Assembly: GCF_025403485.1 (NCBI RefSeq)
Contig: NZ_CP099966.1
Location: 3,943,001-4,007,000 of the forward strand
Reading direction: 5' to 3'
From: Chryseobacterium paludis
GTDB lineage: Bacteria > Bacteroidota > Bacteroidia > Flavobacteriales > Weeksellaceae
Length of the DNA: 64,000 nucleotides
The translations under genes were made by a program, and so were the position numbers. Shown here in pieces: positions 55,297-64,000 of this stretch (positions are counted from its first letter, which is position 1; the number at the start of each line of letters is the position of its first letter). The notes under the pieces were generated by a model that did not search any database, was not told the DNA's origin, and worked only from the letters and a program-made list of their open reading frames with translations.

Positions 55297-56271
55297 TTGA
55301 AAACAGAACTAAAACATATTAATCTTTCGTATCAAACCTATTCCGGAAAGGAATACCATATCCCGTTGAGTTATCAGCTCTTCGGGAAAGAATTGTTTAC
55401 TGCACCCATTATTTTAATTAACCACGCTTTAACAGGAAACTCAAATGTTTCAGGGAAAAATGGTTGGTGGAAGCAGTTAGTGGGAGAAGGAGAAGTTATT
55501 GATATTAATTCTTATACCGTTCTGTGTTTTAATATTCCAGGAAACGGTTATGATCATTTTTTAATTGATGAGTATGAGGACTTTACACCTTCAGATATTG
55601 CAAATATATTTTTAAAGGGTCTTGAGTTTTTAAATATTAAAAATTTGTACGCCATCATTGGAGGCTCTCTTGGAGGCGGAATAGGCTGGGAAATGTTGGT
55701 GAAAAATCCACAACTGGCTGAAATATTCATTCCTATTGCCTGTGATTTTAAAACACACGATTGGCTTCATGCTCAGTGTTTGGTTCAGAAGTTTTTATTG
55801 AACGGAAATGATGAACCATTACAAAAAGCCAGAATTCATGCGATGTTGTGTTACAGGACTCCACAATCTTTAAACGACAGATTTCAAAATAAATACAATA
55901 CAGAAAAACAAAAGCTTGAATCAGAAGATTGGCTTGTTTATCATGGAAAGGCTCTTAATGAAAGATTTAGTTTGAAATCTTACAAGCTAATGAATCATTT
56001 ACTTATGAACATCAACGCTGAAGAAAATAGGTTGGAGAAAATTCAGGCACGAATGGACTTGATCTCCGTTGATACAGATCTATTCTTTCCTGCTTCAGAA
56101 ATCCGGATGTGTTTTGAAAAACTGACAGGCAAAAAAGAGAATGTTTCTTATCACGAGATCACCTCAATACATGGGCACGATGCCTTCCTAATGGAATATA
56201 AACAATTAAATAATATCATTAAAAACATCTTGTTACAGACTGAAATTAAGCGAACACAAAATTTCCTGTAG
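55297..56271 (+). CDS. MetX-like alpha/beta-hydrolase (homoserine O-acetyltransferase family)
   Basis: This family acylates homoserine as the first step towards methionine. The 324-residue product, short for MetX, has the motif INHALTGNS (41-49), the nucleophile Ser124 in IIGGSLGGGIGWE, the acid in ISVDTDLFFPASEI, and His in SIHGHDAFLMEY. The frame is closed upstream at 55282 and offers no ATG, so the start is the TTG at 55297, giving MKTELKHINL. The gene is first after the SAM riboswitch and is followed after 27 bases by homoserine dehydrogenase, supporting the role. Whether it uses acetyl-CoA or succinyl-CoA cannot be told. Confidence 0.88.
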   Translation: MKTELKHINLSYQTYSGKEYHIPLSYQLFGKELFTAPIILINHALTGNSNVSGKNGWWKQLVGEGEVIDINSYTVLCFNIPGNGYDHFLIDEYEDFTPSDIANIFLKGLEFLNIKNLYAIIGGSLGGGIGWEMLVKNPQLAEIFIPIACDFKTHDWLHAQCLVQKFLLNGNDEPLQKARIHAMLCYRTPQSLNDRFQNKYNTEKQKLESEDWLVYHGKALNERFSLKSYKLMNHLLMNINAEENRLEKIQARMDLISVDTDLFFPASEIRMCFEKLTGKKENVSYHEITSIHGHDAFLMEYKQLNNIIKNILLQTEIKRTQNFL

Positions 56272-56298
56272 CAACACTAAACAATAAAGAATGAACAG

Positions 56299-57837
56299 AT
56301 GAAAAATGCTAACGAAATAAAATTTTTAAAAAATAGATCAATTATCAAATTTGAGGGTGAAGATTTCCTGGGAGAAATCGGTATTGATGGAAGAATTTTT
56401 AAAGCACTTACTTTAGCACGGATTAGTGTTGGAGTAATTTCACAACAGGCTATTGAAAACGGATTATCAATTCTGGTTCACGAAGATGATTCTGAAAAGG
56501 CTGTAAATTGTCTCATTGATGAATTTGAATCAGAAAGAAAATCCGGGAAAGTTTCTCAGATCTACAGTATTAACAATGTTTCTGTCTTAGGTTTTGTAGC
56601 TGAAGACCTTAATAAAGTACTTGCAGAGTTGGCTAGAAATAATGTATTCCCATTACTTCTCAATCAAATAGCAAGCGAAAAAAGAGTAAATATCGTAGTA
56701 ACCTCTTCACAAGACGAAAAAACTAAAAATATCATCGAATCTGAAATATCAAAAAAACCTAAAACAGTTCATCTGGCAATAATAGGACATGGAAATGTTG
56801 GAAAAACTCTGATTGATCAGGTTTTACAATCTTCAGAAGAAATCAAAAGACGAAAAAAAATTGACCTTAAAGTAGTAGCAGTTGCGAACTCAAGGAAAAT
56901 AGCATTCAATAAAAAAGGTTTCGACAGTAACTGGAATGATGAGGTTTTAATAGCGGAAAGCCCTTCAAATGTTGATGAGCTAATTAATTTTTCAAGAGAA
57001 AATCAATTGGAAAATTTAATAGTAGTTGATAATACGGCAAGTAAGGACTTTGTTAAAAACTATCATGCCTTGGCAGAAAATGGATTTGATCTGGTTTCTT
57101 CGAATAAAATATTCAATACACTACCTATTGAAGAATATCGTAAACTAAGATATACGTTGAATAAAAACAACAGACGTTATCTTTATGAAACTAATGTAGG
57201 AGCTGGTTTACCTTTGATTGATACGATAAAATTATTACACCTTTCAGGGGAAAATATTACAAGAATAAAAGGGGTATTCTCCGGTTCTTTAAGTTATATT
57301 TTCAATAATTTCTCTATTAGAAATGATAAGTTTTCAACAGTTATAGGGGAGGCAATGGAAAAAGGTTTTACTGAACCAGATCCTCGTGAAGATCTTTCTG
57401 GAAATGATGTAGCAAGAAAACTTTTGATTTTAGCCAGAGAACTTGATCTTATTAATGAATTCAGTGATATAAATATTCAGAACCTAATCCCTCAAGACCT
57501 TCTCTCGATCGGGAAAAACGAATTCATCTCCAGACTGGAAGAATTGGATACTGAATATCAGAATATCAAAGATGGTCAGGCTTCGGATCATGTATTACGT
57601 TACGTAGGTGACTTACATGGTGATTTACAAAAGGAAAAGGGGCAGCTTGATGTGAAATTGATTTCTGTTCCTGCTACCTCGGCTTTAGGCCAGCTAAAAG
57701 GTTCAGATTCCATTTTTGAGATCTACACGGAAAGTTATGGTGAGAATCCGATTGTGATTATGGGTGCAGGAGCAGGAGCGCAAGTAACTGCAAGAGGGGT
57801 TTTCGGAGATATTTTAAGAGTAAGCGAAACTAAATAA
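56299..57837 (+). CDS. hom: Homoserine dehydrogenase with N-terminal ACT domains
   Basis: This 512-residue enzyme reduces aspartate semialdehyde to homoserine. It resembles the C-terminal half of bifunctional ThrA. Residues 1-150 look like the tandem ACT linker (EIGIDGRIFKALTLARISVGVISQQ, then INNVSVLGFVAEDLNKVLAEL). Residues 155-510 are homoserine dehydrogenase, with the dinucleotide motif IIGHGNVGKT (161-170, GxGxxG at 163-168), ETNVGAGLPLIDT, FSGSLSYIFN and FTEPDPREDLSGNDVARKL. There is no aspartokinase domain. The ACT regions may give amino-acid feedback control. It lies between MetX-like and trans-sulfuration genes. Confidence 0.93.
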   Translation: MKNANEIKFLKNRSIIKFEGEDFLGEIGIDGRIFKALTLARISVGVISQQAIENGLSILVHEDDSEKAVNCLIDEFESERKSGKVSQIYSINNVSVLGFVAEDLNKVLAELARNNVFPLLLNQIASEKRVNIVVTSSQDEKTKNIIESEISKKPKTVHLAIIGHGNVGKTLIDQVLQSSEEIKRRKKIDLKVVAVANSRKIAFNKKGFDSNWNDEVLIAESPSNVDELINFSRENQLENLIVVDNTASKDFVKNYHALAENGFDLVSSNKIFNTLPIEEYRKLRYTLNKNNRRYLYETNVGAGLPLIDTIKLLHLSGENITRIKGVFSGSLSYIFNNFSIRNDKFSTVIGEAMEKGFTEPDPREDLSGNDVARKLLILARELDLINEFSDINIQNLIPQDLLSIGKNEFISRLEELDTEYQNIKDGQASDHVLRYVGDLHGDLQKEKGQLDVKLISVPATSALGQLKGSDSIFEIYTESYGENPIVIMGAGAGAQVTARGVFGDILRVSETK

Positions 57838-57858
57838 ATTAATGTACGAATGTAGCAG

Positions 57859-57940
57859 TATAACAATGTACCAATAGCTACCCGGAAAAGAAGAATTGCT
57901 TCATTGGTAAACTGTTACATTGATATATTGTTACATTATT
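57859..57940. repeat. Dispersed intergenic repeat, copy B
   Basis: The copy begins TATAACAATGTA (57859-57870) and has CATTGGTAAACTGTTACATT from 57902, then GATATATTGTTACATT. The left and right modules are partly complementary to each other, so the copy can fold. It fills the gap between hom and the trans-sulfuration gene, inside the operon. Confidence 0.55.
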
Positions 57941-57954
57941 AGAATTAAAACTAT

Positions 57955-59115
57955 ATGGAAAATTTTGAAACATTTGCAATAAGAACTCAGACAGAAAGAA
58001 CTCAGTTTGATGAACATTCGACGCCTTTATATCTTACATCAAGTTTTATTTTTCAGGATGCTGAAGATATGAGAGCGAGTTTTGCAGAAGAAAAACCAAA
58101 AAACTTATACAGCAGATTCTCCAATCCGAACGTTACGGAATTCACAGATAAGATAGTAAAAATGGAAGGTGCAGAAGCGGGATATGCTTTTGCAACAGGT
58201 ATGGCGGCCATTTATTCGACTTTTGCAACATTGTTGGATGCGGGAGATCATATCGTAAGTTGTCAATCTGTTTTCGGATCTACACATACTTTATTTACAA
58301 AGTATTTTCCGAAATGGAATATTGAAACAACCTATTTCAAAGCAGAAGATGCAGAAGATGTTGAAAAATTAATTAAGCCTAATACAAAGATTTTATATCT
58401 GGAGACTCCAACAAATCCAGCCATTGAAATTTTAGATTTAGATTTTTTTGGAAAGATTGCTAAAAAACATAATCTTATCTTTATTGTAGATAATTGTTTT
58501 GCAACACCTTACCTTCAGCAACCTATCAAGTATGGTGCTGATGTTGTCGTTCATTCGGCGACAAAATTAATTGATGGACAGGGACGTGTTTTAGGAGGAG
58601 TAGCAGTAGGAAGAGAAGACCTGATAAGAGAGATCTATCTTTTTGCAAGAAATACAGGACCTGCAATGTCTCCTTTTAATGCGTGGGTTTTATCTAAAAG
58701 TTTGGAAACATTGGCGATCCGAGTAGAAAAGCATTGTGAAAATGCTCTGAAAGTTGCTGAGTTTTTGGAAAACCATCCAAATGTGGAATTGGTGAAATAC
58801 CCGTTTTTACCTTCTCATCCGAGTTATGAAGTGGCAAAAAAACAAATGAAGTTAGGAGGTAATATTGTTGCTTTTGAAATAAAAGGAGGAATAGAGGGTG
58901 GTAGAAAGTTTTTAGATAAAATAAAAATGTGTTCACTTTCCGCAAACCTTGGAGATACAAGAACAATTGTTACGCATCCGGCCTCTACGACTCATTCGAA
59001 GTTAACGGATGAAGAGAGAAATGAAGTCGGAATTACAGCAGGTCTCGTTCGTTGTTCAGTAGGGTTGGAAAATGTAGAAGATGTGATTGCGGATCTACAA
59101 CAGGCCTTAGATTAA
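57955..59115 (+). CDS. PLP-dependent trans-sulfuration enzyme (MetZ/MetB-like)
   Basis: This 386-residue Cys/Met-metabolism enzyme converts an acyl-homoserine to homocysteine or cystathionine. It has YSRFSNPNVTEF (52-63), the PLP aspartate Asp179 (FIVDNCFATPYLQQP), and the Schiff-base lysine Lys204 in VVHSATKLIDGQGRVLGG. Its place between the MetX-like and methionine synthase genes favours direct sulfhydrylation to homocysteine (MetZ-like), but cystathionine gamma-synthase activity cannot be excluded from sequence alone. It follows hom after 117 bases, most of which are repeat copy B. Confidence 0.92.
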   Translation: MENFETFAIRTQTERTQFDEHSTPLYLTSSFIFQDAEDMRASFAEEKPKNLYSRFSNPNVTEFTDKIVKMEGAEAGYAFATGMAAIYSTFATLLDAGDHIVSCQSVFGSTHTLFTKYFPKWNIETTYFKAEDAEDVEKLIKPNTKILYLETPTNPAIEILDLDFFGKIAKKHNLIFIVDNCFATPYLQQPIKYGADVVVHSATKLIDGQGRVLGGVAVGREDLIREIYLFARNTGPAMSPFNAWVLSKSLETLAIRVEKHCENALKVAEFLENHPNVELVKYPFLPSHPSYEVAKKQMKLGGNIVAFEIKGGIEGGRKFLDKIKMCSLSANLGDTRTIVTHPASTTHSKLTDEERNEVGITAGLVRCSVGLENVEDVIADLQQALD

Positions 59116-59151
59116 TTCAATAGAATAATAGGTTTTAACCAAAATTTACAA

Positions 59152-60174
59152 ATGAGAAACTCAGAACAATTATATAAAGCGCTTTCACAAAGAATTTTAA
59201 TTCTTGATGGAGCTATGGGGACAATGCTTCAACGATATAAGTTTGAAGAAGAGGATTATCGTGGCGAACGATTCAAAGATTATCCGCATTTAGTAAAAGG
59301 AAATAATGATCTACTTTCTCTTACACAGCCATATGCTATAGAAGAGGTTCATAAAAAATACCTGGAGGCCGGAGCAGATATCATCGAAACCAATACATTT
59401 TCAGGAACGACGATTGCAATGGCAGATTATCATATGGAAGATTTGGTATATGAACTAAATTATGAGTCCGCAAAGATTGCAAGAAGAGCGTGTGATGAAT
59501 TCACAGCAATTAATCCTGATAAACCCAGATTTGTTGCAGGATCAATTGGACCAACCAACAGAACGGCTAGCTTAAGCCCCGATGTTAATGATCCCGGATA
59601 CCGAGCCATTACATTTGATGAGTTGAGAATTGCCTATAAGCAACAATCTGAGGCTCTATTAGATGGTGGATCTGATATTTTATTGGTGGAAACTATTTTC
59701 GATACACTCAATGCAAAGGCGGCTTTATTTGCGATTGATGAAATCCAGGACGAACGAGGGATAAAAATTCCAATTATGGTGTCTGGAACTATTACAGATG
59801 CCTCAGGAAGAACGTTGAGCGGACAGACCGCAGAAGCCTTTTTAATTTCTGTGTCGCACTTAAATCTACTAAGTGTCGGTTTCAATTGTGCACTGGGAGC
59901 TAACCAATTGACACCTTATTTGGAAACCCTGGCTCATAATTCAGATTTTTATGTTTCAGCCTACCCTAATGCAGGTTTGCCTAATGCTTTCGGTAAATAT
60001 GATGAGACTCCTGAATTTATGGCAGAACAGATAAGAGAATATGTAGAAAAAGGATTGATCAATATTATTGGTGGATGTTGTGGGACAACACCTGAACATA
60101 TCAAGGCTATTGCAGATTTGGTTAATAAATATGAACCACGAAAGGTTAATAAATATAACAATGTATCTATCTAA
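59152..60174 (+). CDS. Homocysteine S-methyltransferase domain protein (N-terminal part of split MetH)
   Basis: This 340-residue protein corresponds to the homocysteine-binding domain of cobalamin-dependent methionine synthase. It has [22 protein letters not shown] (18-39), [13 protein letters not shown], and zinc ligands Cys246 (GFNCALG) and Cys309-Cys310 ([10 protein letters not shown]). In many bacteria this domain is fused to the rest of MetH; here the next gene holds the folate, cobalamin and activation domains. The last codons overlap repeat copy C, which starts at 60154. It follows the trans-sulfuration gene by 36 bases. Confidence 0.93.
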   Translation: MRNSEQLYKALSQRILILDGAMGTMLQRYKFEEEDYRGERFKDYPHLVKGNNDLLSLTQPYAIEEVHKKYLEAGADIIETNTFSGTTIAMADYHMEDLVYELNYESAKIARRACDEFTAINPDKPRFVAGSIGPTNRTASLSPDVNDPGYRAITFDELRIAYKQQSEALLDGGSDILLVETIFDTLNAKAALFAIDEIQDERGIKIPIMVSGTITDASGRTLSGQTAEAFLISVSHLNLLSVGFNCALGANQLTPYLETLAHNSDFYVSAYPNAGLPNAFGKYDETPEFMAEQIREYVEKGLINIIGGCCGTTPEHIKAIADLVNKYEPRKVNKYNNVSI

Positions 60175-60230
60175 CAATTTATCAGTAATTAATCCATTGC
60201 TGAATTGTCAGATTTATAAATTGGTAAATT
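60154..60230. repeat. Dispersed intergenic repeat, copy C
   Basis: It begins TATAACAATGTA (60154-60165) inside the last codons of the upstream gene and ends near ATTGGTAAATTAAAAT. The middle differs from copies A and B. The left module therefore encodes the final residues of the homocysteine methyltransferase. Confidence 0.48.
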
Positions 60231-60235
60231 AAAAT

Positions 60236-62896
60236 ATGAAATATTTAAGATTGTCGGGCCTCGAGCCTCTTATCATAACACCGGAAAGTAATTTCATCAA
60301 CGTTGGTGAAAGAACTAATGTTGCGGGTTCTAAAAAATTCTTAAGATTAATTAAAGAAGAGAAATTCTCTGAAGCATTAGATATTGCCCGCCACCAGGTG
60401 GAAGGGGGTGCACAGATTCTTGATGTTAATTTTGATGATGGATTAATTGATGGAAAAGCTTCCATGATCAAATTTCTTAACCTTATAGGCTCAGAGCCTG
60501 ATATTGCAAGAATCCCAATTATGGTGGATTCTTCCAAATGGGAGATCTTAGAAGCAGGGCTACAGGTTGTGCAGGGGAAATGTGTAGTTAATTCTATTAG
60601 CTTAAAAGGGGGAGAAGAAGAGTTTGTTAAACAGGCTAAAGCAATTAAAAGATATGGAGCTGCTGTTATTGTCATGGCCTTTGATGAAGATGGACAGGCG
60701 GATACTTTAGATCGTAGGATAGAGATTTCAAAACGGTCTTATGATATTCTGGTTAATCGGATCGGCTTTCCCGCTGAAGATATTATTTTTGATTTAAATA
60801 TTTTCCCTGTGGCAACAGGAATGGATGAGCACAGAAGAAATGCGCTGGACTTTATTGATGCCACAAGATGGGTAAGACAGAATCTTCCTTATGCTTCTGT
60901 AAGCGGTGGGGTAAGTAATGTTTCATTCTCTTTCCGTGGAAATGATACGGTGAGAGAAGCTATGCATTCTGTTTTCTTATACCACGCTATTCAGGCAGGA
61001 ATGAATATGGGAATTGTAAACCCTGCAATGCTTGAGGTCTATGATGAGATCAACAAAGAGCTGTTGGGATTAGTAGAAGATGTTATTCTTGATAAAAGAG
61101 AAGATGCAACAGAAAGGCTTCTTGATTATTCAGAAAGAAATAAATCGGTCAAAAAAGAAAAAGTTGAGGAGTTAGAGTGGAGAACAAGGCCGTTACAAGA
61201 TAGGATTACCCATTCTTTAGTAAAAGGAATTGACCGTTTTATTGAGGAAGATGTAGAGGAAGCCAGGAAAGCGGCAGCAAAGCCATTACATGTTATTGAA
61301 ATCAATCTGATGACAGGAATGGGAGTGGTAGGAGATCTGTTTGGAAGTGGAAAAATGTTCTTGCCTCAGGTGGTGAAATCTGCGCGGGTAATGAAAAAAG
61401 CAGTTGCTTATTTACAGCCTTATATTGAAGCAGAAAAAGACGGGTCGAGACCTGCGAATGGTAAAATATTAATGGCTACCGTTAAAGGCGATGTTCATGA
61501 TATCGGAAAAAATATTGTAAGTGTTGTTTTAGGCTGTAATAATTATGAAATTGTAGATCTGGGAGTGATGGTTCCTGCCGAAAAGATTATTCAGACTGCC
61601 ATCGAACAAAAAGTGGATGTAATTGGATTAAGTGGATTGATTACGCCGAGCTTGGATGAAATGGTATATATCGCTTCAGAATTGGAAAGACAGAATCTTA
61701 ACTTTCCTTTGTTGATCGGAGGAGCAACGACTTCCAAGGCACATACGGCTGTAAAAATTGATTTAAAATATAAAAATGCTGTAGTCCATGTTAATGATGC
61801 TTCCAGAGCAGTGAATGTTGTAAGTTCTTTATTAGGAGATCGAAATAAAGAATACGTTCATGATCTAAAAGATGAATACTCAGACTTCCGTGAAAAATTC
61901 CTAAACAGACAGGTTGATAAAGACTATGTATCGATACAGGATGCCCGAAAAAATCATTTTAAAATAGATTGGGAAAACGAGGATATTTTTATACCCAATA
62001 ATGTGGGAATACAAATTTTCCAGGATCAGGATCTCAATGAATTGGTCCCATTTATCGATTGGTCGCCTTTCTTCAGAAGCTGGGATCTGCATGGTAAGTA
62101 TCCTAATATTTTTGAGGATGAGGTTGTTGGGGCTCAAGCTAAAGAATTATTCAAAGATGCTCAGGTTATTTTGAAAAAAATTCTTGATGAAAAACTCCTG
62201 ACGGCAAAGGCCATATTCGGCGTTTTTAAAGCTAATGCTAACGAAACGGATGATATTATAATTTTTGATGAAAACGATCAGGAACAGGTTAAGTTTTTAA
62301 CCTTAAGACAACAACTTCAAAAATCAAAAGGAAAAGAATATCTGGCATTAAGCGATTTTATTGCTCCTAAAAGTTCTGGAAAAACTGATTATATGGGAGC
62401 TTTCTGTGTTACTACAGGTTTTGGAACAGATGAATTATCATCGGAATATGAAAAAGCTAATGACGATTATAATGCAATTATGGTAAAAGCTCTTGCAGAC
62501 CGATTTGCTGAGGCTTATGCCGAATTCTTACACAAAAAGGTAAGAACCGAATATTGGGGATATGCTAATCAGGAAGAATTAAGTAATGAAGATTTAATTG
62601 CTGAAAAATATAAGGGAGTTCGTCCTGCTCCGGGATATCCTGCATGCCCAGATCATTTAGAAAAGAAAACAATTTGGGATCTTCTAAAAGTAGAAGAAAA
62701 TATAGGCGTATACCTTACCGAAAGTTTGGCAATGTTTCCAACGGCTTCCGTTTCAGGATATTATTTTGGAAGCCCACATGCAAAATATTTTGGGTTAGGA
62801 AAAATCACAGAAGATCAAATAAAAGATTATGCTGCAAGAAGAGGTTGTAGCATTCAGGAAGCCAAAAAATGGCTGTCACCTAATTTAGCAGATTAA
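60236..62896 (+). CDS. metH: Cobalamin-dependent methionine synthase, folate/B12/activation domains
   Basis: This 886-residue protein is MetH without its homocysteine domain. Pterin-binding domain: about 10-275 ([36 protein letters not shown]). Cobalamin cap and binding: about 310-535, with Asp419-x-His421-x-x-Gly424 ([11 protein letters not shown]), in which His421 replaces the lower axial ligand. Activation domain: about 560-880, with [16 protein letters not shown] and [18 protein letters not shown]. It needs the separate homocysteine-binding protein encoded directly upstream. metF follows after 6 bases and supplies methyl-tetrahydrofolate. Confidence 0.96.
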   Translation: MKYLRLSGLEPLIITPESNFINVGERTNVAGSKKFLRLIKEEKFSEALDIARHQVEGGAQILDVNFDDGLIDGKASMIKFLNLIGSEPDIARIPIMVDSSKWEILEAGLQVVQGKCVVNSISLKGGEEEFVKQAKAIKRYGAAVIVMAFDEDGQADTLDRRIEISKRSYDILVNRIGFPAEDIIFDLNIFPVATGMDEHRRNALDFIDATRWVRQNLPYASVSGGVSNVSFSFRGNDTVREAMHSVFLYHAIQAGMNMGIVNPAMLEVYDEINKELLGLVEDVILDKREDATERLLDYSERNKSVKKEKVEELEWRTRPLQDRITHSLVKGIDRFIEEDVEEARKAAAKPLHVIEINLMTGMGVVGDLFGSGKMFLPQVVKSARVMKKAVAYLQPYIEAEKDGSRPANGKILMATVKGDVHDIGKNIVSVVLGCNNYEIVDLGVMVPAEKIIQTAIEQKVDVIGLSGLITPSLDEMVYIASELERQNLNFPLLIGGATTSKAHTAVKIDLKYKNAVVHVNDASRAVNVVSSLLGDRNKEYVHDLKDEYSDFREKFLNRQVDKDYVSIQDARKNHFKIDWENEDIFIPNNVGIQIFQDQDLNELVPFIDWSPFFRSWDLHGKYPNIFEDEVVGAQAKELFKDAQVILKKILDEKLLTAKAIFGVFKANANETDDIIIFDENDQEQVKFLTLRQQLQKSKGKEYLALSDFIAPKSSGKTDYMGAFCVTTGFGTDELSSEYEKANDDYNAIMVKALADRFAEAYAEFLHKKVRTEYWGYANQEELSNEDLIAEKYKGVRPAPGYPACPDHLEKKTIWDLLKVEENIGVYLTESLAMFPTASVSGYYFGSPHAKYFGLGKITEDQIKDYAARRGCSIQEAKKWLSPNLAD

Positions 62897-62902
62897 TTAA
62901 AC

Positions 62903-63862
62903 ATGAAGATTACAGAACACATAAAAAATGCAAATGGAAAGGCTTTATTTTCTTTAGAAGTTGTTCCGCCGCAAAAAGGGATTGGTATTGAAGACCTCTA
63001 TACCAATATAGATCCATTGATGGAATTTAAACCGCCTTTTATTGACGTAACGACTTCGCGGGAAGAATATATTTACCTTGATAAGGGAAATGGACTGGTT
63101 GAACGGAAAATAACAAGAATGCGTCCTGGAACTTTGGGTATATGTTCTGCAATCCAGCATAAATATAATGTAGATACCGTACCGCACTTACTTTGTGGAG
63201 GATTTACCAAAGAAGAAACAGAATATCTTTTGGTAGACTGTATGTATTTGGGGATTGATAATATTATGGCACTTCGTGGGGATGCAATGAAGGGGCATCA
63301 GTATTTTGAAGCAACACCTGGTGGACATGAGAGTGCTATGGATCTTGTACATCAGATCAATGATCTTGGTCGGGGAAAGTATCTTCATAATGAAGACCAG
63401 ATATGTGATGAACTTAATAAATTTTGTATTGGAGTGGCCGGTTATCCCGAAAAACATATTGAAGCCCCTTCAATGAATTACGATTTGAAATGGTTAAAGC
63501 AAAAAGTAGACGCAGGAGCTGACTATATCGTAACTCAGATGTTTTTTGATAATAAAAAATTCATCGAGTTTGTTCAAAAAGCCAGGGAGATGGGAATTAC
63601 CATTCCTATTATTCCAGGGATTAAACCTATTGCGACAAAAAGACATTTAAAATTACTGCCACAGGTTTTTAAAATCGATTTACCCGAAGAACTTATTAAC
63701 GAAGTTGAAAGTGCTAAGAACAATGAAGCTGTAAAGCAAATTGGTATAGAGTGGGCTATCAACCAGTGCAGAGAGCTTCTGGATTTTGGAGTGCCGGTTT
63801 TACACTTCTATTCTATGGGTAAAAGTGATAATATAAAGAAAATTGCGGGGGAATTATTTTAA
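62903..63862 (+). CDS. metF: 5,10-Methylenetetrahydrofolate reductase
   Basis: MetF is a flavoprotein that makes 5-methyltetrahydrofolate, the methyl donor for MetH. The 319-residue product has the FAD-dependent TIM barrel features FSLEVVPPQKG, FIDVTTSREEY, CGGFTKEETEYLLVD, NIMALRGDAM, DYIVTQMFFDNKKFIEFV and IPIIPGIKPIATKRHL. It is somewhat longer than the roughly 296-residue E. coli enzyme. It is the last gene of the methionine operon, 6 bases after metH, and is followed by a terminator. Confidence 0.97.
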   Translation: MKITEHIKNANGKALFSLEVVPPQKGIGIEDLYTNIDPLMEFKPPFIDVTTSREEYIYLDKGNGLVERKITRMRPGTLGICSAIQHKYNVDTVPHLLCGGFTKEETEYLLVDCMYLGIDNIMALRGDAMKGHQYFEATPGGHESAMDLVHQINDLGRGKYLHNEDQICDELNKFCIGVAGYPEKHIEAPSMNYDLKWLKQKVDAGADYIVTQMFFDNKKFIEFVQKAREMGITIPIIPGIKPIATKRHLKLLPQVFKIDLPEELINEVESAKNNEAVKQIGIEWAINQCRELLDFGVPVLHFYSMGKSDNIKKIAGELF

Positions 63863-63887
63863 TGAAGGAGTATAAATGAAAGGAAGT

Positions 63888-63920
63888 CCCTGTTGTTCAT
63901 TCAACAGGGGTTTTTATTTT
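63888..63920 (+). terminator. Rho-independent terminator of the methionine operon
   Basis: CCCTGTTG (63888-63895) pairs perfectly with CAACAGGG (63902-63909) around a 6-base loop, followed by a T-rich run. It ends the met operon. Confidence 0.9.
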
Positions 63921-64000
63921 ATAGGAAAGGATGTCTTTTAAAAATTTTATTTTGATCAAATAAATAACGGTAGGTTATTAATTTTCGGGTTATTGTCGTA

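Noticed and set aside
63876..63941. 21-codon frame after metF beginning MKGSPCC
   Set aside because: It runs through the terminator hairpin (63888-63909), so it is very unlikely to be translated.

Overview
The window looks like chromosomal DNA of a Flavobacteriia member of the Bacteroidota, most like Chryseobacterium or a close relative. Supporting signs are the low GC content, the near absence of Shine-Dalgarno sequences, promoter boxes of the TAnnTTTG type, a protein with a type IX secretion sorting domain, several outer membrane beta-barrel proteins of the TonB-receptor-like class, and lipoproteins with Bacteroidota-style signals. No rRNA, tRNA, CRISPR array, insertion sequence or prophage was seen.

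Layout. 1-3.9 kb is the end of the spc/alpha ribosomal operon (secY', infA, rpmJ, rpsM, rpsK, rpsD, rpoA, rplQ). 4-9.1 kb is an accessory signalling region: a small lipoprotein gene, then a response regulator, an unrecognised protein ending in CPPGTC, a 7-TM protein and a histidine kinase, followed by a 532-residue lipoprotein that shares an upstream DNA box with the signalling operon. 9.3-12 kb carries eno and gltA. 12-17 kb holds a divergent SDR/HxlR pair and a membrane-bound AraC-type regulator with an outer membrane barrel gene. At 17.0-17.2 kb, on the minus strand, is a 54-codon gene for a double-glycine-leader, six-cysteine peptide. 17.4-19.4 kb carries two related guanidino-group hydrolases (a DDAH-like enzyme and CtlX).

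19.5-30.3 kb is a surface and envelope region: a secreted GH43-like protein with discoidin and FN3 domains, a serine-hydrolase lipoprotein, an alpha/beta-hydrolase lipoprotein, two tandem paralogous outer membrane barrels, and a carboxypeptidase-regulatory-domain lipoprotein. 30.3-33 kb (minus) has DUF3817, nadD and recJ. 33.2-35.8 kb has two ferritin-like proteins and an M48 peptidase. 35.8-42.6 kb has an ABC-F ATPase, smpB, an OmpA/thrombospondin-type-3 protein, YebC, an LpxH-like phosphoesterase, a glycosyltransferase and a small acetyltransferase.

42.7-49.8 kb is a conserved but poorly understood envelope cluster: RDD, a SpoIIM-like protein (frameshifted here), a polytopic membrane protein, DUF4129, DUF4350, a MoxR ATPase and DUF58. 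49.9-54.9 kb has OsmC, a T9SS cargo protein and a GH63/MGH1-like glucosidase. 55.0-63.9 kb is a methionine operon headed by a SAM-I riboswitch: MetX-like, ACT-homoserine dehydrogenase, a trans-sulfuration enzyme, a methionine synthase split into two genes, and metF.

The most unusual items are the orphan cysteine-rich GG-leader peptide, the split 7-TM/kinase signalling operon with its CPPGTC-tailed protein, the single-base frameshift in the SpoIIM-like gene, the matched degeneration of one ATP site in the ABC-F protein, and a 10-bp outer helix flanking the SAM riboswitch. All functional calls come from reading motifs by eye; no database search was run.
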